DNA of 64,000 nt from Treponema sp. (lineage in GTDB: Bacteria > Spirochaetota > Spirochaetia > Treponematales > Breznakiellaceae): assembly GCA_031266875.1 (NCBI GenBank), contig JAISAE010000088.1, forward strand, positions 1-64,000, written 5' to 3'. The notes under the pieces are model-generated. The model saw only the letters and a program-made list of their open reading frames with translations. It ran no database searches and had not been told where the DNA came from. Below, one piece after another: positions 19,560 through 30,918 of the stretch (positions are counted from its first letter, which is position 1; each line of letters starts with the position of its first letter). A program made the translations under genes and the position numbers.

Positions 19560-21494
19560 ACATGACCCTTAATCCAAATCCGCTATGGCCAGCGTCACTG
19601 TTGTATCAGCAGTGATCATGAGGCGGCGTGTAATGGTATGTAGGGACGGAATTTGACCCGTTGGTTTTATCTTACAGGCAAACCCAACAGATGTTTACCC
19701 CTATTCATCGCGTCTCCTCTGATTACATCCACGCATACTAGTTCCATGCGTCCACGCATATTAGGCTTAGGCGCAGACGCATACTAGGCTCAGGCGTCCA
19801 TGATTACTAGTTCCATGCGTCCACGCATACTAGCTCTATGTGTCTGCACATACTAGTTCCATGCGTCCACGCATACTAGGTTCAGGCGTCCACGATTACT
19901 AGTTCCATGCGCAGACGCATACTAGTTCCATGCATCCACGATTACAGGGTGTGTATAGGTATCCTCATCGCTGTCTTCCACCTGTATATCCCCACTAGAG
20001 GGAAGCGCATATCTGAATGACTGCCCGTCATATAAAACTTGGTCTCCCAGTACATCCTTTCCCCACGTATCACTGACAGAAAGACTAATAGATACATAGT
20101 AAAAAGTATATCCGGTATTATTCACTACGTGAGTCAGGAGACACAGGCAAACTTTTCTTTGATCCGCTACCCTCCCTGATTATCTCCACATCACGATCAA
20201 ACGCCGCCGGATTCCCGATGGAAGTAACGCTGTTCGGGATCGTTACACTCACTAATGGTGTCTCATAAAACACCCCTTCCCCGATGGAGATAACACTGTT
20301 CGGAATTGCTACACTCGTTAAGGACGTCCAAGCAAGCGCATAATCCCCGATAGAGGTAACGCTGTTCGGGATCGCTACACTCATTAATGGTGTCACAGCA
20401 AACGCATGATCCCCGATAGAAGTAACGCTGTTTGGGATCGTTACACTCGTTAATTGCGTATAAGCAAACGCCGCTTCCCCGATGAAGGCAACGCTGTTTG
20501 GTATCGTTACACTCATTAGTGGCGTATAAGCAAACGCCCATTCTCCGATGGAGGTAACGCTGTTCGGTATCGTTACACTCGTTAAGTCAGTCCAAGCAAA
20601 CGCCGCTTCCCCGATGAAGGTAACACTGTTCGGAATCGTTACACTCGTTAAGGACGTCCCAGCAAACGCACCACCACCGATGGAGGTAAGGCTGTTCGGG
20701 AGCGTTACACTCGTTAGTGGCGTATAAGCAAAGGCCTCACCCTCAATGGAGGTAACACTGTTCGGAATTGTATAATGAGGTGATTTTCCCTTAGGATACG
20801 CGACAAGCGTCTTCAGGTCTTTGGAAAATAATACGCCGTCTACACTGCTAAAGCTGGAACTTCGGACATCAACCGTTATTGTAAGACTTGAACGAGTAGC
20901 AAACGCCCGCTCCCCGATGGAGGTAACGCTGTTTGGGATCATTACACTCGTTAGAAGCGTCTCAGAAAACGCCTTATTCCCGATAGAGGTAACGCTGTTC
21001 GGGATCGTTACACTCCTTAAGTCCGTATTAGAAAACGCACCATCACCGATGGAAGTAACGCTGTTCGGGATCGCTACACTCTTTAATCGTGTCCCATAAA
21101 ACGCCAGCTCACCGATGGAGGTAACGCTGTCCGGTATCGTTACACTCGTTAAGTCCGTCATATAAAACACCCCTTCCTCAATGGAGGTAAGGCTGTTCGG
21201 AATCGTTACACTCGTTAATGGTGTCTCAGCAAACGCATAAGCCCCGATGGAGGTAACGCTATCCGGAATCGTTACACTCGTTAATGGTGTCTTAGCAAAG
21301 GCCCCTTCTCCGATGGACCTAACCGGCCTCCTGTTTATCCTGTCTGGGATGCGGACATCTTCCTCGCTTCCGCTATAATCAATAATGGTAACCTGCCTAT
21401 TCACAAGCTTTGTCTGGAAATCACCCGTATCCTGTGTGCATAGCGTGAGCGCCAAACATGAAACATACGCCAGAAACAGCCATGCCTTCTTCAT
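19560..21494 (-). pseudogene. BspA-like leucine-rich-repeat protein, paralogue 3: frameshifted and interrupted C-terminal module
   Basis: LRR ORF 20118-21494 loses frame at SLPVSPDS; the C-terminal module continues in 19922-20125, is broken by 19633-19955, and its last residues (ITADTTVTLAIADLD) lie at 19569-19632. Confidence 0.8.
19633..19955. mobile_element. ~323-bp repeat-rich insertion in the C-terminal module of the BspA paralogue
   Basis: Flanked by GTGTA (19628-19632 and 19951-19955); removing it restores aggcggcgtgtataggtatcc as in paralogues. Contains ~28-bp repeats (actagttccatgcgtccacgcat). Confidence 0.65.
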
Positions 21495-21556
21495 AAGAAA
21501 CTCCTTGTGTGTATAGCCAACACCGGCTTTGCTTCCTGCGCCGCTGAATATGACGC

Positions 21557-23164
21557 CTAATCCACATACTCTTGGGTCAGCGCCAATGTTGTATCAGCAG
21601 TGATCACGAGACGGCGTGTATAAGTACCCTCATCGCTATCTTCCGCCTGTATATCCCAGGTCCCACTGGAAGGAAGCGCATACTTGAATGACTGTCCTTT
21701 ATATAACACGCCTCCCAATACATCCTTTCCCCACGTATCACTGTCAGAGGGGCTGATATATAAATTGTAAAGAATATATCCGGTATTATTCACCACCGTG
21801 ATCACAGGAGACTCAGACAAACTTTTATTTGATCCGCCATCCTCCCTGATTATCTTCACATCATCATCAAATGCCACCCTCCCAATGGAAGTAACGCTGT
21901 TCGGAATCATTACCGTTGTTAAGTCCGTCCAAGCAAACGCATTGTCCCCGATAGAGGTAACACTGTTCGGAATCGTTACACTCGTTAAGGGCGTCCTAGC
22001 AAAGGCCTCATCCCCGATGGAGGTAACGCTGTTCGGAATCATTACACTCGTTAATTGCGTCCTAGAAAACGTCCCTTCCCCGATGGAGGTAACGCTGTCC
22101 GGGATTGTTACACTCGTTAAGGGCGTCGCATAAAACGCATAACCCCCGATAGAGGTAACACTGTTCGGGATCGTTACACTCGTTAAGGGCGTCCTAGCAA
22201 ACGCATAATACCCAATGGAAGTAACACTGTTCGGAATCGTTACACTCGTTAATTGCGTCCCATGAAACGCATAATCTCCGATAGAGGTAACACTGTTCGG
22301 AATCGTTATATTCGTTAAGGGCGTAAAAATAAACGCCTTCGCCCCGATGGAGGTAACGCTGTTTGGTATCGTTACACTCGTTAAGGGCGTCCCATCAAAC
22401 GCTCCTTCCCCGATAGCAGTAACGCTGTTCGGTATCGTTACACTCGTTAAGGACGTCCCAGCAAACGCATAATCCCCAATAGAGGTAACGCTATCCGGGA
22501 TCGTATAATGAGGTGATTTTCCACCGGGATACACGACAAGCGTCTTCAGGTCTTTGGAAAATAATACGCCGTCTGCACTGCTAAACTTTGAATTTCGGAC
22601 ATCAACCGTTATTGTAGTAAGACGTGAACAATCAGAAAACGCCCCATCCCCAATAGAGGTAACGCTGTCCGGTATCGTTACACTCGTTAATTGCGTCCCA
22701 GAGAACGTCCCATCCCCAATAGAGCTAACGCTGTTCGGAATCGTTACACTCGCTAGTTGCGTTCCAGAAAACGCCCCTCCTCCGATGGAGGTAACGCTGT
22801 TCGGTATTGTTACACTCGTTAAGGACGTCCTATAAAACGCCATCTCCCCGATGGAGGTAACGCTGTTTGGGATCATTACACTCGTTAGAAGCGTCTCATA
22901 AAACGCCCACTCCCCGATAGAGGTAACACTGTTCGGGATCGTTACACTCGTTAAGGACGTCTCAGCAAACGCCCGCTCCCCGATGGAGGTAACCGGCCTC
23001 CCGTTTATCCTGTCTGGGATGTGAACATCTTCCGCGCTTCCGCTATAACCAATAATGGTAACCTGCCTATTAGCAAGTTTTGTCTGGAAATCACCCGTAT
23101 CCTGTGTGCATAGCGTGAGCGCCAAGCATGAAACACACGCCAGAAACAGCCATGCCTTCTTCAT
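21557..23164 (-). CDS. BspA-like leucine-rich-repeat protein, paralogue 4
   Basis: 23-aa LRR_5 repeats, signal peptide, C-terminal NNTGY module. Confidence 0.9.
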   Translation of the reverse strand: MKKAWLFLACVSCLALTLCTQDTGDFQTKLANRQVTIIGYSGSAEDVHIPDRINGRPVTSIGERAFAETSLTSVTIPNSVTSIGEWAFYETLLTSVMIPNSVTSIGEMAFYRTSLTSVTIPNSVTSIGGGAFSGTQLASVTIPNSVSSIGDGTFSGTQLTSVTIPDSVTSIGDGAFSDCSRLTTITVDVRNSKFSSADGVLFSKDLKTLVVYPGGKSPHYTIPDSVTSIGDYAFAGTSLTSVTIPNSVTAIGEGAFDGTPLTSVTIPNSVTSIGAKAFIFTPLTNITIPNSVTSIGDYAFHGTQLTSVTIPNSVTSIGYYAFARTPLTSVTIPNSVTSIGGYAFYATPLTSVTIPDSVTSIGEGTFSRTQLTSVMIPNSVTSIGDEAFARTPLTSVTIPNSVTSIGDNAFAWTDLTTVMIPNSVTSIGRVAFDDDVKIIREDGGSNKSLSESPVITVVNNTGYILYNLYISPSDSDTWGKDVLGGVLYKGQSFKYALPSSGTWDIQAEDSDEGTYTRRLVITADTTLALTQEYVD

Positions 23165-23227
23165 AAGAAACTCCTTGTGTGTATAAGCCCACACCGGCTT
23201 TGCTTCCCGCGCCGCTGAACGTGGCGC

Positions 23228-25342
23228 TTAATCCAAATCCTCTAAGGTCAGCGTCAATGTTGTATTAGCAGTGATCACGAGAGAGCGTGTATAGGTATCC
23301 CCATCACTGTCTTCTGCCTGTATATCCCATGTCCCACTAGAAGGAAGCGCATACTTGAATGACTGTCCGTCATATAACACCCGGTTTCCCAATACATCCT
23401 TTCCCCACGTATCATTATCAGAGGGACTGATATATACATGGTAAAAAGTATATCCGGTATTATTCACCACGGTGATCACAGGAGACACAGACACAGCTTT
23501 CTTTGACCCACTGTCCACTTTGATTATCTCCACCCTGTAATCAAACGCCTCTTTCCCGATAGAGATAACACTATTGGGGATCGTTACACTCGTTAAGGAC
23601 GTCCTAGCAAACGCATAATCCCCAATAGAGGTAACGCTGTCCGGGATCGTTACACTCGTTAGTGGTGTCCCAGCAAACGTATAAGCCCCGATGGAGGCAA
23701 CACTGTCCGGGATCGTTATACTCGTTAGTGGTGTCTCATAAAAGGCCCCATACCCGATGGAGGTAACGCTGTTCGGGATCGTATAACTAGGCGATTTCTC
23801 TCCAGGATACGTGATAAGCGTCTTCATGTCTTTGGAAAATAATACGCCGTCTACGCTGCTAAAGCTGGAATTTTCGACATCAACCGTTATGGTAGTAAGA
23901 CGTGAACAATTAACAAACGCTCTTTCCCCGATAGAGGTAACGCTGTCTGGTATTGTTACACTCGTTAAAGATGTCCTGTAAAACGCATAATCTCCGATGG
24001 AGCTAACACTGTTCGGGATCGTTACACTCGTTAAGTCCGTCTCAGAAAAAGCCCCATACCCGATAAAGGTAACGCTGTTTGGAATCGTTACACTCGTTAG
24101 CGGCGTCTCAGCAAACGCCCCTTTCCCGATGGAGGTAACGCTGTTCGGGATCGTTACACTCGTTAAAGATGTCCTGTAAAACGCATAATCCCCGACGGAA
24201 GTAACGCTGTCCGGGATCGTTACACTCGTTAGCGGCGTCATAGAAAAGGCCCTTTCCCCGACGGAAGTAACGCTGTTCGGTATCGTTACACTCGTTAAGG
24301 ACGTCCTAGAAAACGCATAATCCCCGATGGAGGAAACGCTGTCCGGTATCGTTACATTCGTTAGTGGTGTCTCAGCAAAGGCCCATTCCCCGATGGAAGT
24401 AACGCTGTTCGGTATCGTTACACTCGTTAAGGACGTCCCATAAAACGCCGCTTCCCCGATGGAGGTAACGCTGTCTGGGATCGTATAATGAGGTGATTCT
24501 CCACCGGGATACACGACAAGCGTCTTCATGTCTTTGGAAAATAATACGCCGTCTGCGCTGCTAAAGCTGGAATTTTGAACATCAACCGTTATTGTAGTAA
24601 GACGTGAACAAGCAGCAAACGCCCCTTTCCCGATGGAGGTAACGCTATTCGGGATCGTTACACTCGTTAATTGTGTCACAGCAAACGCATAATCCCCGAT
24701 GGAGGCAACGCTGTTTGGAATCGTTATACTCGTTAAAGATGTCCTGTAAAACGCATAAACCCCGATAGAGGTAACGCTGTTCGGGATCGTTACACTCATT
24801 AGTGGTGTCTCAGCAAAGGCCCATTCTCCGATGGAAGTAACGCTGTTCGGGATCGTTACACTCGTTAAGTCCGTCGCAAAAAACGCCCACTTCCCGATGG
24901 AGGTAACGCTGTTCGGGATCGTTACACTCGTTACGTCCGTCCCAGCAAAAGCCCTTTCCCCAATGGAAGTAACGCTGTTCGGGATCATTACACTCGTTAA
25001 TCGCGTCCAAGCAAACGCATAATCCCCGATGGAGGTAACGCTGTTCGGAATCGTTATACTCGCTAAGGGCGTCCCAGCAAACGCATGATCCCCGATGGAG
25101 GTAACGCTGTTCGGAATCGTTACACTCGTTAATCGCGTCTCAGCAAACGCCTCATACCCGATGGAGCTAACCGGCCTCCCGTTTATCCTGTCTGGGATGT
25201 GAACATCTTCCGCGCTTCCGCTATAACCAATAATGGTAACTTGCCCATTCGCAAGCTCTGTCTGAAAATCACCCGCATCCTGCGCAAACAGCGCGAGTGC
25301 TGAATACAAAACACACGCCAGAAATAGCCATGTCTTCTTCAT
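23228..25342 (-). CDS. BspA-like leucine-rich-repeat protein, paralogue 5
   Basis: Same architecture; start placed at MKKTWLFL with SD (aaggagtttcttatg), not the longer ORF reaching into the upstream repeat. Confidence 0.9.
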   Translation of the reverse strand: MKKTWLFLACVLYSALALFAQDAGDFQTELANGQVTIIGYSGSAEDVHIPDRINGRPVSSIGYEAFAETRLTSVTIPNSVTSIGDHAFAGTPLASITIPNSVTSIGDYAFAWTRLTSVMIPNSVTSIGERAFAGTDVTSVTIPNSVTSIGKWAFFATDLTSVTIPNSVTSIGEWAFAETPLMSVTIPNSVTSIGVYAFYRTSLTSITIPNSVASIGDYAFAVTQLTSVTIPNSVTSIGKGAFAACSRLTTITVDVQNSSFSSADGVLFSKDMKTLVVYPGGESPHYTIPDSVTSIGEAAFYGTSLTSVTIPNSVTSIGEWAFAETPLTNVTIPDSVSSIGDYAFSRTSLTSVTIPNSVTSVGERAFSMTPLTSVTIPDSVTSVGDYAFYRTSLTSVTIPNSVTSIGKGAFAETPLTSVTIPNSVTFIGYGAFSETDLTSVTIPNSVSSIGDYAFYRTSLTSVTIPDSVTSIGERAFVNCSRLTTITVDVENSSFSSVDGVLFSKDMKTLITYPGEKSPSYTIPNSVTSIGYGAFYETPLTSITIPDSVASIGAYTFAGTPLTSVTIPDSVTSIGDYAFARTSLTSVTIPNSVISIGKEAFDYRVEIIKVDSGSKKAVSVSPVITVVNNTGYTFYHVYISPSDNDTWGKDVLGNRVLYDGQSFKYALPSSGTWDIQAEDSDGDTYTRSLVITANTTLTLTLEDLD

Positions 25343-25384
25343 AAGAAACTCCTTATGTGTATAAGCCCACACCAGCTTTGCTTC

Positions 25385-26130
25385 CCGCGCCGCCTCTTGG
25401 ACAACGCTCAGAGCATCGACGGACACGCTCTAAGCATCAACGGACGCGCTCGGAACGTCAATGGACACGCTCTAAGCATCAACGGACACGTTCTGAACGT
25501 CGGTGGACACGTTCTGAACGTCAATGGACACGTTTAGAACGTCTATGGACACGTTCTGAACGTCTAAGAAGACTGAAAAAACGTCCCCACAGACGTTCTG
25601 AACATCGACGGACATACTCTGAACGTCAACGGACACGTTCTGAACATCGGTAGACACGTTCTGAACGTCGATGGACACGTTTAGAACGTCGACAGACACG
25701 CTCGGAACGTCGATGGACACGTTTAGAACGTCTCAGAAGACTAAAAAACATTCCCGCAGATACGTTCGGAACGTCAACAGACACGTTCTGAACGTCGATG
25801 GACACGCTCGGAACATCGATGGACACGTTCTGAACGTCTCAGAAGACTGAAAAAACGTCCCCGCAGACGTTCTGAACATCGACTGACACGTTCTGAACGT
25901 CGATAGACACGTTCTGAACGTCGATAGACACGTTTAGAACGTCTCAGAAGACTGAAAAAAACGTCCCCGCAGACGTTCTGAACGTCGATGGACACGCTCA
26001 GAACGTCAACGGACACGTTCTGAACATCGATGGACACGTTCTGAACGTCGACGAACACCTTCCGAACATCGACGGACACGTTCTGAACCTCTCAGAAGAC
26101 TGGAAAAACATTCCCGCAGACGTTCAAAGA
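25385..26130. repeat. ~21-bp tandem repeat array (acgttctgaacgtcgatggac) with interspersed tcagaagactgaaaaaacgtccccgcag blocks
   Basis: Direct inspection; unit contains the inverted repeat ACGTT-CTG-AACGT. Confidence 0.93.
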
Positions 26131-26148
26131 GGGTCAGTGGGGAAGGGA

Positions 26149-26592
26149 TTAGGGTGTTTCGGGTTCGGCGGCGGCGTTCCGCTTTTTGCCGCTGGGAAAG
26201 TGGGGTTTCAGGTTTTCGTAGACGGCTTTTGCACCGGGGATGTCCTGTTTTGCCGCCGCCTGTACGTTGTGGTAGACCACGAGGGCCGCATGGTAGGCTT
26301 CGCTTCCGGCTAACATGACCGTGTCTGATATGGCTTCCTCAAGCTGCCGGATCGCCGTGTGGAGCCTCCAGAGGTCGCGGGCGTCGCTAAAACCCTTGTC
26401 AAAGTCGTCTATGTCCAGGTAGCTGGGGACGAGCGCGGGGTTGTCGTGGGCGTAGTCCCTGGTTTTTTCCACGAAGGCAAGGCTTTTGTCTCCCATTTTG
26501 AGTATGGCGTGGCGTTCCTGCGGGGTCAGGGCGAAAGTATAGGGCGCAAGCGCCGTCTTTACCGCCTCAATCTGGTCATACACCTGCGTCAA
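26149..26592 (-). CDS. Conserved hypothetical protein
   Basis: 147-aa ORF with ordinary coding composition (LTPQERHAILKMGDKSLAFVEK). Confidence 0.6.
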   Translation of the reverse strand: MTQVYDQIEAVKTALAPYTFALTPQERHAILKMGDKSLAFVEKTRDYAHDNPALVPSYLDIDDFDKGFSDARDLWRLHTAIRQLEEAISDTVMLAGSEAYHAALVVYHNVQAAAKQDIPGAKAVYENLKPHFPSGKKRNAAAEPETP

Positions 26593-26930
26593 GGTAGCTT
26601 CTGGAATGGCGTCTTTGTGCCGGTTACCTTGCGGGTAACTTGACCAGCCATCTTAAACGTATCCTTTGCATTTTTGACTTCAAAAATATCACCGGCCATC
26701 TTAAACGCGCTTTCTCCGTTTTCGGCTTCAATGACGTCGCCGGACATCTCCAATGAGCATTTTTCGGTCATTGCCAGAATAGCGTCGTCCTGGATCAGGA
26801 CGACAGCTTTCTCCTTATATTGAACCTCCACCTTATCGTCCGTCATCAGCGCCTGGGAAATAAGCTTCCCGTCAAACGTGTCTTTATGAATGATCTGTAA
26901 GCCGCTTTCCGTGTCGGCGATAAACTCCCG
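26589..26930 (-). pseudogene. 5'-truncated ORF, possibly a phage baseplate/gpV-like remnant
   Basis: Reading frame continues upstream of the annotated start (REFIADTESGLQIIHKDTFDGKLISQAL) without an obvious initiation site; repetitive beta-strand-like sequence. Confidence 0.35.
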
Positions 26931-27197
26931 CGCTTGTAACCCCGGAATACACTAAGCGTCGCTTAGGCTGTAATGGCGCGGGTCTGGGTCTTCGATGCTG
27001 TCTTGGCCGACATCTTTGGAGCGTAGCGACCTAGGCGAACGGAACCCCGTCTCCGCCAACGGCGGCGGAGCATACAGATCTGTTATGCGAAGCGCGCCCA
27101 TTTATTAAATAATTTTTTCTCAACGATAGATCAATTGAAATATACATTAAAAAATAAGCATCTCCTATAAATCTTTTTAATATAGTTGATTACTTAT

Positions 27198-27437
27198 TTA
27201 ACGAGGTTCAATAATGGTATAAAATTTGTTTCTTTTGCTCGTTATTAATTCTATTCTTAAAACAGGTTTAATTCTATCCTTCCCATATAAGACTTCATAA
27301 ATATTGTTATCAAATTTTCTATACTTTATATTATTTCCAAATTGATCAGTATTATTTTTATATAAATATTGTAATACACTTCTTAATTCATGCTGTTCAT
27401 TGGTGTTGCGTCTCTGGCCTTGTGGCGCGGAGAACAT
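27198..27437 (-). CDS. Short hypothetical protein in an AT-rich island
   Basis: 79-aa ORF; no recognised motif. Confidence 0.3.
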   Translation of the reverse strand: MFSAPQGQRRNTNEQHELRSVLQYLYKNNTDQFGNNIKYRKFDNNIYEVLYGKDRIKPVLRIELITSKRNKFYTIIEPR

Positions 27438-27458
27438 AATACGAGAGGAGGGCTAAAA

Positions 27459-28981
27459 ATGCCAGTTACCTTTGTAAAAGACGATTATCGCGCCGCGGTG
27501 GAAGCGGCCTCCGGTGGAAAACAGACGGTTCTGTATGATGATCTGGGACAGCCGTCAATAATGAACATCATACCGAAATTCAACATTGAGGATGTGTTAC
27601 CCGCGGGGGTCGCCATTGGCTCAGGCGTCCACCCGGCCTTTATTGTTGGTGGGGTGGAAAAGGCCCAGATATTTATCGCCGCGCATCCAGCGATTGTCGC
27701 CAATGGCCGCGCCGTGTCCATTCCCGGCAAGGCTCCGGCCAATTATGTTACGTACGACCAAGCGAGTATTGCGCCGCGAAGGGTCAGGGGTGGCATCTCC
27801 TGACTAATTGGGAGTGGGCGGCAATCACGCTCTGGTGCCTTAAAAACGGGTCTCAGCCAAGGGGTAACACGAATTGGCGCAGGGCGCATGACGCGACCTA
27901 CGAGACGGGGAGCGCGGTGGACGGAAGAGCGCCGGGTCTTGCCAGTGGGGACGGGCGGACATTCGCCGGTTCCGGTCCCGCCTCGTGGCGGCATGACAAC
28001 ACGCCAAACGGCGTATCCGATCTGGTTGGAAATGTCTGGGAATGGACGGGCGGACTCAAACTCAATCGCGGTAGAATTTATATGCCGAATGATAATAATT
28101 ACCCGCTCCCGGAATCCTCATGGCCCGCTCAGGACGTGTGCTTTGACGCCTCCGCCGGTCCCGGCGATGGAAACGGCGCGGCAATCAGTGGAACGCCAAT
28201 CCTGTCTAATACCGTCTCGAAATTCTCTGAAAATCCCGACACCACCGCGAATCTTGATCTGGATTACGCCTATATAGCGGGCGCGGCCGGGTGGCAGGGG
28301 GTAAGCCTGTCCGCTGGGTATAACGGCCTTGTCGCCGCTACCCGCCAGCGAATGGCTCAGGCGCTTATCGCCCCCGCGCTGGTATCCACCGATACCACGA
28401 AAATAGGCGCGAAGGGCGATGATAATCTGGCAAGTCTTACAGAACGAATCGGCGCGGAAGCAATTATCACCGGTTCTTTGGACGATACCGGCAGTGAATA
28501 CCGTTTTAGAATCAGGGTTATCGGAACAGAAACAACGGCAGCCGTTATGTCTTACGCGGCGACCGTGAATAAAAATGACAGACGTATCGTGGCCTTTTCA
28601 AACTTACGACCTAAAACTACAGGTGAAAAAATTGGAACCGGTGTGCTTAATACCCTTCTGGGGCTCGGCTCTTATCTTGACGGCGACATAGCGGGCGGTC
28701 TCACGCTTACGGCAGGCTATGCCACCGCCACGGGTCTTTTTGTTATTGAAGCGACTATGCTTGATTGGGATAGTCCAGCGGTAGGGGTTCCCGCAACTAT
28801 CGGCGCCGCTATAGCCGGAGTAACGCTGGTCTATGGATTTGTGAGACCATTCATCTTTAGCCGTTCACCGCAGATGATAGCCGTGCTGGATAATATGCGG
28901 TTAAAAATAGTTCCAACAATGGGCGAATACACAGGGCGAAATAATATAGGCATCCAATTATCATATTCCCTTAAATTGTAG
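27459..28981 (+). pseudogene. SUMF1/C-type-lectin-fold phage (DGR-target-like) protein, frameshifted near 27775, fused to a LpoB/CsgG-like + P13-porin-like C-terminus
   Basis: RAAVEAASGGKQTVLYDDLGQPS..., GWHLLTNWEWAAITLWCLKNGSQPRGNT, GNVWEWTGGL, then TGVLNTLLGLGSYLDGDIAGGLTLTAGYATATGLFV; frames differ on either side of ~27775. Confidence 0.7.
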
Positions 28982-28991
28982 AAGGCTCAAA

Positions 28992-30530
28992 ATGAAAAAA
29001 ATAAATATAGCATACTTTATCCTTATTAAAACGCTGATCATGATGTTATCAGGCTGTGATGAAATGGCAACACTTTTTCACGGCGCTAAACCGGAAGACC
29101 CACCTGTTACTTATACGGTAATATTTGATGGTAATGGCGCGGGCGGCTCAGCGCCTTTAGCGCAAACTGTAAACACCGGTACTGTTATTCATTTTCCAGA
29201 TAAAGGCAGCCTGATCAATATGGGATATATCTTTACCGGCTGGAATATGAATTCAAGTGGAGGAGGCATAACTTATCCCGCTGGAGCATCTATAACCGTT
29301 ACCCAAAACATGGTTTTTTACGCACAATGGCTTGACAGTTCAGCGCCGCAATATACTGTTACCTTCAATGCGAATGGCGCAACAAGTGGTTCGCCACCTG
29401 CGGCGGAGATTGTTTATAGTGGCGTCAGTATCACTATTCCAGATCAAGGTAGTCTGACCAATATGGGATATACTTTTACCGGCTGGAATGTCAGCGCAGA
29501 TGGGCTGGGGACAAATTATGTTGCCGGATCTCTATTCATGGTTGCAACAGACGTTACCTTATACGCTAAGTGGGAAAATCAAACAAATGAAAATCCGTCC
29601 ATTCCAGTACCGTTCCTGTCCGCAAGCGCAAAAAGTTCTACTGATATTATGCTGTCATGGAACAGTATCGCTACATCCTCAAGTTACAATGTTTTTCGCG
29701 CATCTTCAGAGAACGCGCCATACATACAGATTGCCACCATAAACGAAATTACATATATTGATACGGGGCTTAATCCCAATACCACTTATTACTATATGGT
29801 CAGTGTCAACACAGACCTTGGCATAAGCAATCGCTCAAAGGTAGCAAGCGCGAGAACGATGTCCGCGCCGGTTGTTCCCCAGGGAGCTACATTGGCAGAA
29901 AAATTTGCATGGATCGCAAACAGGGCAGACAACAATGTGGTTTACGACATCGTTGTTACTCAGAGTGAGGCGATTGAACCAACTACTGTTTCTTCAAAAG
30001 GGCGGAATGTTACCGTTATTCTGCGAAGCGCCTCGTCGGATGACATAAAGACCATCACGCTTAGTTCAAAAACAGGGTCTCTGTTCGATATCGAAACAGA
30101 TGGGTATGACAATGGCTTTACCTTCAAAATTGAAAATATCATCTTGCGGGGAAAATCTAACAATAGCGTGCTTGTTACAGTGAGCCGCTACCGAACCTTT
30201 GAAATAGGCGAAGGAGCAGAAATTACAGAAAATACCAATTCTAGCCGGAACGGTGGCGGAGTTCTTGTTGATAGTGGAATAATGAACATCTATGGCGGCA
30301 AAATTCATGGCAACCGCGCAAATTCTTATGGCGGGGGTATTTATATTTCTGAGGGTACTGTAAATATATATGGTGGTATAATACATGGGAATAGATTGGA
30401 TTGTCGGTCAGCATTTTACCAAAGCAAGTCTTTCTCCCGAAATATCAAGTGGCATTATTTATGGTATCAATATATGGAATCCCTAGTCTGTTGGCAATTT
30501 CTTGTATGGTCAAACTATAATAGTCATTAA
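28992..30530 (+). CDS. Lipoprotein with two InlB B-repeat-like (Flg_new) domains, fibronectin-III-like region and a truncated beta-helix
   Basis: TVIFDGNGAGGSAP / VTFNANGATSGSPP with GYIFTGWN; FN3-like NVFRASSENAPYIQIATINEITYIDTGLNPNTTYYYMVSVN; GGGVLVDSGIMNIYGGKIHGN repeats ending abruptly. Confidence 0.75.
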   Translation: MKKINIAYFILIKTLIMMLSGCDEMATLFHGAKPEDPPVTYTVIFDGNGAGGSAPLAQTVNTGTVIHFPDKGSLINMGYIFTGWNMNSSGGGITYPAGASITVTQNMVFYAQWLDSSAPQYTVTFNANGATSGSPPAAEIVYSGVSITIPDQGSLTNMGYTFTGWNVSADGLGTNYVAGSLFMVATDVTLYAKWENQTNENPSIPVPFLSASAKSSTDIMLSWNSIATSSSYNVFRASSENAPYIQIATINEITYIDTGLNPNTTYYYMVSVNTDLGISNRSKVASARTMSAPVVPQGATLAEKFAWIANRADNNVVYDIVVTQSEAIEPTTVSSKGRNVTVILRSASSDDIKTITLSSKTGSLFDIETDGYDNGFTFKIENIILRGKSNNSVLVTVSRYRTFEIGEGAEITENTNSSRNGGGVLVDSGIMNIYGGKIHGNRANSYGGGIYISEGTVNIYGGIIHGNRLDCRSAFYQSKSFSRNIKWHYLWYQYMESLVCWQFLVWSNYNSH

Positions 30531-30553
30531 TTTATCATCGGAAAAATTTTTTA

Positions 30554-30580
30554 TAAAATATAGAACAATTCTATATTTTA
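30554..30580. other. Perfect 12-bp-stem inverted repeat (taaaatatagaa-caa-ttctatatttta)
   Basis: Direct inspection. Confidence 0.8.
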
Positions 30581-30639
30581 AATAGATATAGAGAGCAGTC
30601 GGACAAGATGTCGGTCTTATCCGAAGGCTTTGGCGACAA

Positions 30640-30902
30640 AGCAAGCTGGCCTATAGAGGCTCCAACCGATCATAGGCAGCTTTTTATCACCCGCACCCCC
30701 CTCGCACATTGTTATCGGCACGGCAAACAGGATGTGGCGAACATTGGTATCAAGAGCGGCACGACCGCTTTGATATATGAGAGCCTCGCTCGTATGAGCG
30801 AGGGATTTTCAACGCGGTGTATTTCAGAGAGGATGCTGGTATACACCGCGAATTCTAGCCTACCGGCACGCCATCCCCAGCGTACCGGTAGGCTTCTTTG
30901 TT
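30640..30902 (+). ncRNA. Candidate structured RNA / leader: consecutive hairpins ending in an intrinsic-terminator-like stem
   Basis: CCTCGCTC-gtat-GAGCGAGG (30784-30803), CGCGGTGTA...TACACCGCG (30813-30850), AGCCTACCGG...CCGGTAGGCT + tctttgtt (30857-30902), and two imperfect stems upstream. Confidence 0.4.
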
Positions 30903-30918
30903 AGGGGAACTTGAAACT

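Noticed and set aside
16906-25022. Antisense ORFs such as [16 protein letters not shown]
   Set aside because: Mirror of the periodic LRR coding sequence, not independent genes.
25355-26079. SIDVQNVSVDVLNVS and RRSERVHRRSERV ORFs
   Set aside because: Heptad repeats arise from the 21-bp array; several frames are open at once.
30608-30904. 98-aa ORF MSVLSEGFGDKASWPIEAPTDHRQ
   Set aside because: Overlaps the hairpin series and shows no recognisable domain; noncoding structure is at least as likely. A loose EcfT-like reading on the minus strand was also too weak and contains a stop.
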